Shown here: positions 44,066 to 53,018 of the stretch, piece after piece
How the letters are laid out: every line of letters starts with the position of its first letter
Position numbering within the stretch: position 1 is the stretch's first letter
Source: Endozoicomonas euniceicola
GTDB lineage: Bacteria > Pseudomonadota > Gammaproteobacteria > Pseudomonadales > Endozoicomonadaceae
DNA: 64,000 bases
Reading direction: 5' to 3'
NCBI RefSeq assembly: GCF_025562755.1
Contig: NZ_CP103300.1
Span: forward strand, 992,001-1,056,000
Program-made: the position numbers and the translations under genes
Notes under the pieces: generated by a model
Seen by the model: the letters and a program-made list of their open reading frames with translations, nothing else
Told to the model about the DNA's origin: nothing
The model's database searches: none

Positions 44066-44857
44066 GGAAAAGACAGCTACACCATGCTCGATATCCTGAT
44101 GAGCCTGCAGAAAAGCGCCCCAATTCACTTTGAGCTGATCGCCGTAAACCTGGACCAGAAACAGCCGGGATTCCCAGAGCATGTTTTGCCCGAATACCTG
44201 GATAATGTCGGGGTGCCTTACCACATCATTAACCGCGACACCTATTCCGTGGTCAAGTCCAAAATTCCGGAAGGCAAAACCACCTGCGGCCTGTGCTCCC
44301 GCCTGCGTCGTGGCACCCTGTACTCCTTTGCCGAGGACATCGGTGCCACCAAGATCGCCCTGGGGCATCATAAAGACGACATTGTTGAAACTATGTTCCT
44401 GAATATGTTCTACGGTTCCCGTTTGTCTGCCATGCCGCCCAAGCTGCGTTCAGACGACGGTCGCAACGTCATTATCCGACCTCTGGCTTACTGCCGCGAG
44501 AAAGATATCAGCCGTTACGCAGACATTCAGAACTACCCGATTATCCCCTGCAACCTGTGTGGCTCCCAGGAAAACCTGCAACGCCAGAACATTAAAGCCA
44601 TGCTGGCAGAATGGGAGAAAAAACACCCAAGCCGCATCGAATCCATCTTCACGGCTATGCAGAACATCGCCCCTTCCCAGATGGCGGATACTGAACTGTT
44701 CGATTTCGACAGCCTGACCGTTGAACGCTCTGGCGAACGCAAGCCTTATGAGTTTGAAGACAGTAAGGAAATATTCTCAGGTAATATTCCGGAAGCCATG
44801 CCTTCTGTTGAAGACGATGCCGTGCAGGTCATCAAATTCGAGCCTGCCTCTGCCTGA
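44066..44857 (+). pseudogene. ttcA: 3' fragment of the host ttcA
   Basis: Host ttcA resumes with GGAAAAGACAGCTACACC (GKDSYT) and continues to the normal stop. All later motifs (GKTTCGLCSRLRRG, GHHKDDIVETMF, CNLCGSQENLQ) are intact, so the break is recent. An internal ATG at 44084 could yield 257 residues, but without the PP-loop this would lack ATP pyrophosphatase activity. It lies 726 bases after the XRE start and has no clear promoter. Confidence 0.95.
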
Positions 44858-44939
44858 TCCGTTTTCGTTCCCTCCTGGTTCTGGGATGTCACGAAAAGGG
44901 CAGGCCAGAACCGGGACGGGCAAAACTGGAAAGCAATAA

Positions 44940-45800
44940 TCAACGACGAAACTCATTCAGTTGCCAGTTATAGTGGTAGCTGGTTCCACCCTTGTAGGAT
45001 TCAAGGCGGATTCGCAGCCCTGGTTCAGCAAACTGCAACAACTCTCTCCAGACGCCTTCTTTGCCGGAGAACTCTTTACCAGAGCTATCCTTACCCACAA
45101 AGTCATCGCCATACCATTCAAAGATTTTCGACAATACCAGTCGTTTGCCTACAAAATTAACGCCTTTGCTCTGGTTGATAAAGCGTCTGGCCGCCTCATC
45201 CATCTGGGCCTCAATCCGTTTGCCGGAATAGGCTTCCGGCGCAAGATCAGGGCACCCAATACTGGCACAGTTGACCGCATAGTGTATTCGGGCATTATTC
45301 CAGACAGGTCGAAGAATACGGTGTTCAATATCATTCAGTGAAAGCGCTTTTCCCGCAATGGTTATCAGCTTATCGTCCCAGGGGCCAATACGAAACCAGC
45401 CTTTCCCCAGCTTAGTGATCGACTTCACCGGATAGTTTTTTAAAATCAGCTCGACCGTCAGGGCGTTATAAAGATTAACCCAGTACGCCAACTGCTCATT
45501 CCTGTTCAGAGTTCTGGGGTCGTAATCAGACAGACTTTTCAAATAACGCCGTAACCGTTCTGAGTTCTCCCGGCTCACGCCACCATAAACAAACGTATAC
45601 ATCTGCTGTTTTTCTGAGAAGCGAACGTATTTATCCAGAATCAACTGCCAGTCACTGTGGTCAACCTCAAGCTTGCTGCGGGGATCATGCCTGTCCCAGA
45701 ACGGCCAGTAGTCCTTTTCCGGGGCTGCCCAGACTACTGACACCTGAAACGTCAGGCAGAGAAGCATCATCAGCCGGGCTGCACCTCGAATCCAAGCCAT
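44940..45800 (-). CDS. DUF547 family exported protein (copy 1)
   Basis: A 286-aa protein with an N-terminal signal sequence (LMMLLCLTFQVSVVWA) and the DUF547 pattern: YWVNLYNALTVELILKNYPV, LNDIEHRILRP, HYAVNCASIGCPDLAPEAY. The last segment contains the conserved NCAS and Cys residues. Function of the family is unknown; the fold suggests a transglutaminase or peptidase relative. It is a tandem paralogue of the next gene, 87 bp away, same strand. Confidence 0.9.
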   Translation of the reverse strand: MAWIRGAARLMMLLCLTFQVSVVWAAPEKDYWPFWDRHDPRSKLEVDHSDWQLILDKYVRFSEKQQMYTFVYGGVSRENSERLRRYLKSLSDYDPRTLNRNEQLAYWVNLYNALTVELILKNYPVKSITKLGKGWFRIGPWDDKLITIAGKALSLNDIEHRILRPVWNNARIHYAVNCASIGCPDLAPEAYSGKRIEAQMDEAARRFINQSKGVNFVGKRLVLSKIFEWYGDDFVGKDSSGKEFSGKEGVWRELLQFAEPGLRIRLESYKGGTSYHYNWQLNEFRR

Positions 45801-45886
45801 ACCATTCCATCCCTGAACTTTTTCTGTACTTACATTAATCGGCTGAAACCTTCAGTGATAAAACCACCGGGGCAGTCAGCTGACAC

Positions 45887-46696
45887 TCACTGCCGGCTGT
45901 CATTCAGAACCCAGCGGTATTGATAGATCACTTCGCCTTTGTATTTGTCGATTCGGGCAGCCATCGCCATCTGGCTGTTTTCCGTAATATGCCTCATCAG
46001 AGCTTTTCTGGAACCAAAATCCGCAGCATACCACTCATAGATTCGTGACAGCGTCAGCTTGCCATCAATAAAGTCCACCCCTTTCTCCTGCTGAATAAAA
46101 CGTTGTGCAGCCTGTGACATCATGGCTTCAACCGTGGCTCCCGTATAAGCCTTATCAGCAAGATCCGGGCAGCCCTTGCTGGCGCAGTTAACCACATAAT
46201 GAATACGTTTATCCCGCCAGATCGGGCGCAGAATTCTGTGTTCTATATCGTTGAGCGTCAGAGATTTACCTGCCACTTCAGTCAGCTTTTCATCCCAGGG
46301 GCCAAATTTATACCAGGGACCGATTTTGGTGATGGATTTAACCGGATAGTTTTTCAAAATCAACTCAACGGTCAGGGCATTGTAGAGATTAATCCAGTAG
46401 GCCAGCTGCACTTTACGGTTATAGCGCCTCGGTTCCACCCGTGTCAGGCTGGCAAGATAAGCCTGTAGTTTCGCACGGTCCTTTCTGGACACCCTGCTGT
46501 AGGCAAACAGCGTACCGTCGGGATAGGTCTTCAGATACCGGGAAAGAAGGTCTGACCACGCCGAATGATCAATGGTTTTGAGGGATGACTCATCGCTTTT
46601 GTCCCAAATCCCCCAGTACTTGCTCGCTGGTGCAGCAAAGGAGGACTGGGACAGAAGCAGTCCCAGACAGATCATCAGGCTGGTTATTGTTTTCAT
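45887..46696 (-). CDS. DUF547 family exported protein (copy 2)
   Basis: A 269-aa paralogue of the preceding gene with a signal peptide (LMICLGLLLSQSSFAAP) and the same YWINLYNALTVELILKNYPV, LNDIEHRILRP and NCASKGCPDLAD motifs. Similarity is high through the middle and low at both ends. It is transcribed before copy 1, so the pair probably forms one operon. The tandem arrangement points to an older local duplication. Confidence 0.9.
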   Translation of the reverse strand: MKTITSLMICLGLLLSQSSFAAPASKYWGIWDKSDESSLKTIDHSAWSDLLSRYLKTYPDGTLFAYSRVSRKDRAKLQAYLASLTRVEPRRYNRKVQLAYWINLYNALTVELILKNYPVKSITKIGPWYKFGPWDEKLTEVAGKSLTLNDIEHRILRPIWRDKRIHYVVNCASKGCPDLADKAYTGATVEAMMSQAAQRFIQQEKGVDFIDGKLTLSRIYEWYAADFGSRKALMRHITENSQMAMAARIDKYKGEVIYQYRWVLNDSRQ

Positions 46697-46732
46697 TCGT
46701 CTTCCTGACTGTTAATGCCTTCAGAGCGTTTT

Positions 46733-47560
46733 TCAACGTTCCAGTGCTATGCTCTCGCCTTCCAGGTCATAACGCAACAAATCATTACCCTTGATCATCC
46801 GCACCAACTCATCCACGTATTCAACACCACGAATGGAATAAGCGTGCAGTCCCTGTGCCAGAATCAGGCCAGTGACTGGTTCGCCCATTTCCCGACGTTT
46901 CATGCGCATCTCCCGCATGCTTTCATAGTGATGGCTGGAATTCAGGTTATGCATGTATGAACGTACTGAGTGGGCAGGCGAATCAAACTTTCTGACTTCA
47001 TAACTCGCACCTTCCGGACGCCTTTCCGGAACCAGGCCACACCCCTTAGAAAAGCACCACTGTCCAAAGAAATTATTAGCGTTCAGGGCAAAACGGGAAG
47101 TTCCCCACGCCGACTCGTTAGCCGCCTGAACCAGCGCCAGAGAAATGGGAATTTCATCAACCTTTATCAGCAGTTCGTCAAAAATATCATCCAGCCCGGT
47201 CTTCTTTTCATCCACTTTATAAAGACGCGCCAGACCGTTCACCCACTGCTGCTGACTTTCATCGAGAGTCACTTTGTTTTTATACGACAACAGTTGCTGA
47301 CGAGTATCTCTCAGTTGCTGGTTCTCTTCATCAACCATGGTTTTCATAAAGGCAAAGAAAGAGGCTTTTTTTTCCCAGACATCCAACATGCTGCCAAAGT
47401 CAGGAGTCCCCGATAACTGCTTATCGAACTCTGTGTCTTCAGTTACCCCTTGTATAAATTTATGAAACAATAAAGGTTGTTGCGACAGATGCCACCAGCC
47501 AGACGACAACACAACAATAACCAGCAACCCCAGAAACATTCTATCAACTCGATTTATCAT
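46733..47560 (-). CDS. Bax-like N-acetylglucosaminidase-family protein
   Basis: A 275-aa protein with an N-terminal anchor (MFLGLLVIVVLSSGWWHL) and a glucosaminidase-type domain: ALVQAANESAWGTSRFALN with the likely catalytic Glu, NNFFGQWCFSKGCGL, and VRSYMHNLNSSHHYESMREM. Related Bax proteins carry the same order. It probably acts on peptidoglycan in the periplasm. It lies 36 bp upstream of DUF547 copy 2 and may be co-transcribed. Confidence 0.85.
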   Translation of the reverse strand: MINRVDRMFLGLLVIVVLSSGWWHLSQQPLLFHKFIQGVTEDTEFDKQLSGTPDFGSMLDVWEKKASFFAFMKTMVDEENQQLRDTRQQLLSYKNKVTLDESQQQWVNGLARLYKVDEKKTGLDDIFDELLIKVDEIPISLALVQAANESAWGTSRFALNANNFFGQWCFSKGCGLVPERRPEGASYEVRKFDSPAHSVRSYMHNLNSSHHYESMREMRMKRREMGEPVTGLILAQGLHAYSIRGVEYVDELVRMIKGNDLLRYDLEGESIALER

Positions 47561-47885
47561 TCTTGATCACACTTTAATCTACAGTCAGGCTTTACACTAA
47601 CTCTTTACATTCACAATGAAACATGCCAACACTAAATGTAATGGCACTTTCATGGCAGCGGCGGTCTTCCATCACCTTGATACTTTTTTGAGGCGGTGAC
47701 CAGGAAAGGAGCTAATAATAATAACAAAAATTAACCGCTGATTCGTAGCCCGGTCTTGTTGAGATTCTGTTAAACAGTACTCAACCTGACTGTTTGAGGT
47801 ACATTGTTGTTCAGGTGCATCGTCGTTCGAGCCCGGGAACACAATGGCTACGGAAGTACAGCTCGTCAACATGGAGATTAACACC
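47561..47885. other. Intergenic region between divergent bax-like and Yip1 genes
   Basis: About 325 bp holding the promoters of two divergent genes. No RNA gene or repeat is recognised. Short open frames at either end are not supported. Confidence 0.4.
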
Positions 47886-48497
47886 ATGATTTTGAGCCAC
47901 TTCTGGGGTCTTATGACTCGCCCTGATGAAGAGTGGGACTCTATTCGCAAACACCCTCCCGGTATTATACGGCTCTATCTTACCCAGATTATCTGGCTGG
48001 CTGCTCTGCCGGCTGCGTGCACGTTTTACGGAACCACTCAAACCGGCTGGTCGCTGCCCGGCAGTGAACAGTTTGTTCGCCTGACCGAAAGCAGTGCCAT
48101 GGTGATGTCTGCGCTGGCCTGGTTAGCCATTCTGGCGGGGGTGGGCGTAATGGGTGCCTTTGTACAATGGATGAGTGAAACCTTCGGCAGTAAACCCACC
48201 ATGGCGCAAAGCATTGCCTTCAGTTGTTATACGGCATTCCCCTTGTTTCTGGCAGGACTGTGCGGACTGGCTCCCTCTATCTGGCTCGCGATTGTTGCCG
48301 GAACCATTGGCGCCTCATGGTCTGCTTGGCTTCTGTATACCGGGCTGCCAGTATTTATGAAAATTCCAAAAGAGCAGGGGTTTGTGTATGCCAGCTCAGT
48401 ACTGTGTATTGGGCTGGTCGTTCTGGTATCCCTGATGATCACAACAGTGATTTTGTGGAGTATGGGAGCCGGGCCTGAGTACGTGCAGGTTCTTTGA
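47886..48497 (+). CDS. Yip1-domain inner membrane protein
   Basis: A 203-aa membrane protein with the Yip1 N-terminus (MILSHFWGLMTRPDEEWDSI) and about five helices. ATG 47886 is chosen because TGGAGAT lies 9 bp upstream and homologous proteins begin this way; an in-frame ATG at 47844 would add 14 residues. Bacterial Yip1 proteins have no settled role. It is convergent with the M60 gene, 27 bp away. Confidence 0.85.
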   Translation: MILSHFWGLMTRPDEEWDSIRKHPPGIIRLYLTQIIWLAALPAACTFYGTTQTGWSLPGSEQFVRLTESSAMVMSALAWLAILAGVGVMGAFVQWMSETFGSKPTMAQSIAFSCYTAFPLFLAGLCGLAPSIWLAIVAGTIGASWSAWLLYTGLPVFMKIPKEQGFVYASSVLCIGLVVLVSLMITTVILWSMGAGPEYVQVL

Positions 48498-48523
48498 TCG
48501 GGTTACTGATCAACGCTTACCGA

Positions 48524-50008
48524 TTACAAACCATCATGGTACAGCCAGCGGGGATGTTCATACTTTTCCTGTAAAACCCGTTGATAAGCGGCGGAGCTGA
48601 CTGGAACACGCCAGCTCCGGAACAACAGGGTTAAATCCTGCCCCGTGATTCTGCAGAGGCTTTCAAAAAAGTAGTCTGTTTTTTCCTGTGGCTGACTGGG
48701 TATCTGCTCCCCGGGAAGACGGCGAAAATCCTGATAGAGCTTTGTCAAAGGTTTGGGTGATAGCTCGTTTATCAAGATAGCCATGAAAGCTGTTTTTGCT
48801 GGCAACATTTCATCTACTTCCTCCCCCCAGATGTCCCAGTTATAACCATAGCCAAAGATATAGAGAAAAATATCCCAATAAAACTCAAAAAATGGGAAGT
48901 AGTAATAGAGGAAATCACTGTCCCAGAAATTAAAAATAAACCAGTAGCCAGACTGATATCGGTATCCATAGGGGAAGATTTCGGCAAAAGCCTGTGCAGC
49001 GCCCGGAGGTTCAAAAGCCCTTTCCTCAGGCTCATAATTATGACCAATCTCATGCCGTATCAAATTACCGGAACGAATAGTATCCGGGTCAATGAGTCGA
49101 AAAGGGTTACCGTAGTGCAGCCAGTATAAAACGATGGGATAACCGTTGTGAGATCTTGTCCCGTCATCCATTGATGTATGAATATCAAGAACAAACTGAA
49201 AAGGCAGATCCGGTGCTTTATCCTCCCTTACCTGCGTATCCGGGCTTAACCCGACCAGAGCGTTGGCATCTTTTACCACCTGATCATAGGCAAGAACGAC
49301 GGCCACCGGATCGTCCAGCTCCCGAATCATTGTCGAAGGCAGAGCCAGTCTTGTATATTCTCCTTCCAGCTCCGCCCACGGAGCCGGGTAATGACGAATT
49401 TCATTCTGCCATTGCTCCAGCGAGTCCCTGCCAAGTTTAAACCAGGGCGCTTTTACAGCACCTGTTAGCGCTACTTCAAACGACCCGGTCCCGGTATCAC
49501 TGCTCGAAAGATAAACCAGCCCTGATATAGGGCTAGTGCGTGAAAGAGGATGAGTCATATTCAGCGGGATTGAAACCCTGCCATAATCAGGTCTTCTGCG
49601 TTCTGCTGCCGGTACATGACTCAGTCGGTCAGTGTGTATGCCAATCGATAGAAACAACTTCGGAGTTAGCTCATTACCATCCGCAGGCTGAGTCCGTACC
49701 GTGATAGGCTCACCTTTCACATAATACAACCCAGTGCTTTTCATATTTTTGGGGGGATAATTTAGACGCAGCTCAGAAAAATCTCTGGGATGTAATGAAA
49801 ATAAAAGAGTCTGATTAATCCGCTTAACGCCTTCTGGCACAGAACTATGAAACCTGTCGCCTGAAGACATAATATGCTGGTAGGCCTGTCCAGGGTCACT
49901 AAACAGGCTCCAGCCAAAACAAGGTGTTTGAACCATTAATAGCAGAATGCACTGGCAGAGACGCAGCCTTCTTTTAAACAAAATGAAGTTGTTTAATACC
50001 CACAACAA
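48524..50008 (-). CDS. M60-family zinc metallopeptidase, likely exported
   Basis: A 494-aa protein. The zinc motif is LIRHEIGHNYEPEERAFEPP (HExxH with a following Asn), and upstream STGLYYVKGEPITVRTQP and PWAELEGEYTRLALP fit M60/enhancin-like peptidases, which cleave mucin-type glycoproteins. The N-terminus has a basic and hydrophobic stretch (LCQCILLLMVQTPCFGW) acting as leader. It may help an animal-associated lifestyle. The aromatic-rich segment (FYWDIFLYIFGYGYNWDIW) at about residues 380-400 is unusual. Confidence 0.82.
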   Translation of the reverse strand: MLWVLNNFILFKRRLRLCQCILLLMVQTPCFGWSLFSDPGQAYQHIMSSGDRFHSSVPEGVKRINQTLLFSLHPRDFSELRLNYPPKNMKSTGLYYVKGEPITVRTQPADGNELTPKLFLSIGIHTDRLSHVPAAERRRPDYGRVSIPLNMTHPLSRTSPISGLVYLSSSDTGTGSFEVALTGAVKAPWFKLGRDSLEQWQNEIRHYPAPWAELEGEYTRLALPSTMIRELDDPVAVVLAYDQVVKDANALVGLSPDTQVREDKAPDLPFQFVLDIHTSMDDGTRSHNGYPIVLYWLHYGNPFRLIDPDTIRSGNLIRHEIGHNYEPEERAFEPPGAAQAFAEIFPYGYRYQSGYWFIFNFWDSDFLYYYFPFFEFYWDIFLYIFGYGYNWDIWGEEVDEMLPAKTAFMAILINELSPKPLTKLYQDFRRLPGEQIPSQPQEKTDYFFESLCRITGQDLTLLFRSWRVPVSSAAYQRVLQEKYEHPRWLYHDGL

Positions 50009-50353
50009 AACCTGCCTCGCTATTATTTATTACTTCTCAGGGCGAATGACATAGCATAGACAAGTTTTCAATAGCCTGCTTTCCCACGCCGTATATTCTT
50101 TCCAGCCTCCTCCCTAAGCCAAAAAAACTGGCTGTTTGCCAATTTTGTTCATGCACCCGTTCCAGTGTGATGCTATACCGTAGGGCGAAAACGACAAAGG
50201 CTAACGGGTTGTGACCAGATGCCTGGTTCCGGTGTGTACCGGGCAAACTGCAACAACTAAAAAAATGAATTTCTGCCACATGAAATAAAGGCAGAGGCTC
50301 GATGCTAATACGGTGTTACTGGCTGGCAAGTTATCAACCCCATGGGATGTGAC
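50009..50353. other. Intergenic region upstream of the M60 gene and the next membrane protein
   Basis: 345 bp between divergent genes. A minus-strand frame at 50037-50279 has no family features and no ribosome site, so it is not called. Nothing else is recognised. Confidence 0.4.
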
Positions 50354-51646
50354 ATGAAAACAGTTTGCAAACTTACCTTACTTTCGTGCTTGTTATTTGT
50401 CTATTCAATTGCCCATTCAGGCACTCCGTCTAAAGATCAGTTTAATTTTTTAAAACACTACAATGACTCATCGGGGATTGAAAGCAGTCTGGCTATGTTG
50501 ACTGGTGTTACCAGGCAAATATCTTCCACCGCAATAAGTGCCTTTTTCTGGTATGACATCTGCAAAGTACCTGAATTCGTTTCAACCTTTGCGAATCGAT
50601 TTAAACTGGGCAGTGAGGATCAAAAAGAACTTGCTGGTATCACAACAGATTTTTGTGCACAGCTGGCACCGGTTATCGCCACCGCAGAGGCAACGTTGGC
50701 TGGAGCTGTGTCACCCTGGCCACTTGAGCAGGTTCCGTGGCAAGCATTGCGATTTGCAGGAGCAGGAATGATCGTTTTTCGTAATTATGGCAAGGAGAGT
50801 AATCTTAGAATAGCCTCAATGATTCTGCTTTATTTCACTTTCGAAGCAACTTTCAGATCGGTAGCCGGGGCCGTGAGTACCAATATGTTAAGAAGCCTCG
50901 GTACCATCCCTGACCTTCGTGCCCCTAATGACTGCACCAACAGTTTGCACTGTAGTGATTATGGCTCATCTTATGCCCTCGTTCAGAACTCATTATTATT
51001 AGTCTTTAGTGCCCTGATAGTCGGGGATATAACTTATCAGACAATGATTGGGATAGGCTATACGCCTGCAAAAGCCACCTTTGCTTATGCAATATCTACG
51101 TTATCGGCAGGATTAATGCCGGTGATATCTATACCAACACTTAATCTTAATCTGGACAATAATTTTATTTTCCGTCTCACAAAGATAGCCCTAATATCAG
51201 CCATTATCTCGAGAACCGTCGGCGGAAAAGCCTCAACCACAGCCATAACCACGGCCTCAGCCACAGCCTTAACCACAGCCGGATTCTACGCCAATGCCAA
51301 CCTCGCTGACAAACTCGGACTCTTAGCCGGATCCACCGGTGCCTTCGCCGGAGCCCTAACCTTAGCCAGTTCCGATTTTAAAGCCGCCACCATATTCACA
51401 ACTTCATTGCTGGCTGGACTCATAATCGCATTGCCGCTTCAACCTGATGCTCCAACTTCAGACAGTTTTATGAAAAACACCATCACTGCTGTGTACTCAG
51501 CCCTTTTAATCACTTTGACCAATAGCCTTTTAAACTATTCCGTTTATGGCATTCCTCTGGAAGAGCATTTATCTGAAACGGCCTGGAACCAGTTTAAGAA
51601 GTTTTATACCCCCCTGGATTATCTTTCTACAATGTTGGGTCGATAG
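50354..51646 (+). CDS. Unknown polytopic membrane protein with signal peptide
   Basis: A 430-aa protein, not recognised. ATG 50354 gives a signal peptide (KLTLLSCLLFVYSIAHSG); an in-frame ATG at 50342 adds four residues. A soluble N-terminal part with several Cys residues is followed by about eight hydrophobic segments. One is an Ala/Thr-rich stretch (STTAITTASATALTTAGFYA) encoded by a run of GCC-ACA-type repeats at about 51235-51300. Probably lineage specific. Confidence 0.7.
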   Translation: MKTVCKLTLLSCLLFVYSIAHSGTPSKDQFNFLKHYNDSSGIESSLAMLTGVTRQISSTAISAFFWYDICKVPEFVSTFANRFKLGSEDQKELAGITTDFCAQLAPVIATAEATLAGAVSPWPLEQVPWQALRFAGAGMIVFRNYGKESNLRIASMILLYFTFEATFRSVAGAVSTNMLRSLGTIPDLRAPNDCTNSLHCSDYGSSYALVQNSLLLVFSALIVGDITYQTMIGIGYTPAKATFAYAISTLSAGLMPVISIPTLNLNLDNNFIFRLTKIALISAIISRTVGGKASTTAITTASATALTTAGFYANANLADKLGLLAGSTGAFAGALTLASSDFKAATIFTTSLLAGLIIALPLQPDAPTSDSFMKNTITAVYSALLITLTNSLLNYSVYGIPLEEHLSETAWNQFKKFYTPLDYLSTMLGR

Positions 51647-51664
51647 CATAAAAATTGGGATAGG

Positions 51665-51684
51665 GCGTAGCCTCACGGCTACGC
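51665..51684 (+). terminator. Hairpin after the unknown membrane protein
   Basis: GCGTAGCC-TCAC-GGCTACGC is a perfect 8-bp stem 19 bp after the stop. No T-run follows, so it is a weak candidate. Confidence 0.4.
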
Positions 51685-51724
51685 TCACCGGGTAGAAAGA
51701 GGGCAGAGGTTTGTGTATGCCAAC

Positions 51725-51970
51725 TCAGCTCTTTTCCTGCCTGACAGTCTGAATAATCTCCTGTGCCGATTTAGCATTATTGGGGTACAGGAAATCAGTG
51801 ACATGCTCAGCTCCAACTTCCTGAGTCACAACATACCGGGCACAGGATTGAAAAGCGGAATAACAGAAGTTTGTTTTTAACAGGTTGGCTGTCGAAGGCA
51901 TATCTTCCAACGTACTTTGAAAGAAAGGGCACAATTCATAGTATTCACAGGTTGGTTTCTTGTCCGTCAT
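51725..51970 (-). CDS. Small Cys-rich conserved protein
   Basis: An 81-aa cytoplasmic protein with C-X5-C near the start (CEYYELCPFF), then FCYSAFQSC and CARYVV, then a LYPNNAKSA end. This spacing is seen in small uncharacterised bacterial proteins with CPFF and SCARY motifs; the four Cys residues may bind metal. It stands alone between a convergent gene and fghA. Confidence 0.7.
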   Translation of the reverse strand: MTDKKPTCEYYELCPFFQSTLEDMPSTANLLKTNFCYSAFQSCARYVVTQEVGAEHVTDFLYPNNAKSAQEIIQTVRQEKS

Positions 51971-52100
51971 CGTCTATTCACCGTCCGTGGTTGCCAGAGG
52001 CTGATCAGGACTCAAAACTCACCTGAAGGGCCATCCATGTTGATTCCATTCGGCGAGAGCGCTCAGTTCTGAAGACCGAACGCCTGTCAATACTCACCAT

Positions 52101-52961
52101 CTATTGCGACTGATGCAGTACACGACTATGAAACCTTAAATGCTGCTCAATAAAGCTGGCAATAAAGTAATAGCTGTGGTCGTAGTGTTCATGCAGTTCC
52201 AACGTCACAGGGTAATCCACTGCCTTTGCTGCTTCCTGTAACGCTTCAGGCTGAAGCTGTTCCTGCAGAAACTCATCCGCCAGCCCCTGGCTCACCAGAA
52301 CCGGCATCCTTGCATCAGTGCCTTTTACCTTGCGAAGCAACAGGGAAGCGTCGTAGCCTACCCAGTCTTCCTGATTATCACCCAGATAAGCCGTAAAGGC
52401 TTTTTGCCCCCATGGAGTCTGTGAAGGATGGCTAATCGGAGAAAAAGCCGAAGCACTCAGATATCGATCAGGATTTTTCAACGCGCACACCAGCGCACCA
52501 TGCCCACCCATTGAATGCCCGGCGATTGAGCGTCTGGTATTAACCGGGAAATTCGCCTCAATCAGAGCAGGCAGTTCTGAAGTCACATAATCATACATAC
52601 GATAGTGACGATCCCAGGGTGCCTGTGTCGCATTGACATAAAAGCCAGCGCCCTGTCCAAGATCATAACCTTCATCATTGGCCACGCCCTCACCTCTTGG
52701 GCTTGTATCGGGCGCAACAATCGCAATCCCCAGTTCCGCAGCAATACGCTGGGCTCCGGCTTTCTGCATAAAGTTCTCATCGGTGCAGGTCAGCCCGGAA
52801 AGCCAGTACAGTACCGGAACCCGGTTGCTCTCACTGGCCTGAGGCGGCATAAAAACCGCAAAGGTCATCATGGTACAACCATTGACCTCGGATTCATGCT
52901 GGTAACGACGGTGCCAGCCACCGAAGCTCCGGTTGCTGGCAAGCAGTTGTAGTGTGTCCAT
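52101..52961 (-). CDS. fghA: S-formylglutathione hydrolase
   Basis: A 286-aa serine esterase that releases formate and glutathione from S-formylglutathione. The nucleophile is in GHSMGGHGALV, the YWLSGLTCTDENF segment forms the oxyanion region, and the C-terminal HYDHSYYFIASFIEQH carries the catalytic His. It completes the pathway begun by AdhC, encoded directly upstream. A strong hairpin lies between the two genes. Confidence 0.95.
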   Translation of the reverse strand: MDTLQLLASNRSFGGWHRRYQHESEVNGCTMMTFAVFMPPQASESNRVPVLYWLSGLTCTDENFMQKAGAQRIAAELGIAIVAPDTSPRGEGVANDEGYDLGQGAGFYVNATQAPWDRHYRMYDYVTSELPALIEANFPVNTRRSIAGHSMGGHGALVCALKNPDRYLSASAFSPISHPSQTPWGQKAFTAYLGDNQEDWVGYDASLLLRKVKGTDARMPVLVSQGLADEFLQEQLQPEALQEAAKAVDYPVTLELHEHYDHSYYFIASFIEQHLRFHSRVLHQSQ

Positions 52962-52979
52962 AGTGCTTTATCCGGAAAA

Positions 52980-53010
52980 CTCTGAAGCCGTGCAGAACAC
53001 GGCTTCAGAG
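52980..53010 (-). terminator. Strong hairpin between adhC and fghA
   Basis: CTCTGAAGCCGTG and CACGGCTTCAGAG form a perfect 13-bp stem with a 5-nt loop; on the minus strand TTTT follows. It is 8 bp after the adhC stop and 19 bp before the fghA start, so it may reduce fghA transcription or protect the adhC message. Confidence 0.7.
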
Positions 53011-53018
53011 TATTGAGA

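Noticed and set aside
44084..44857. The host ttcA 3' part as a functional gene with an internal start
   Set aside because: It lacks the N-terminus and the SGGKDS PP-loop, so it cannot activate tRNA.
50037..50279. An 80-aa minus-strand frame upstream of the M60 gene
   Set aside because: No family features, leader or ribosome site; composition looks non-coding.
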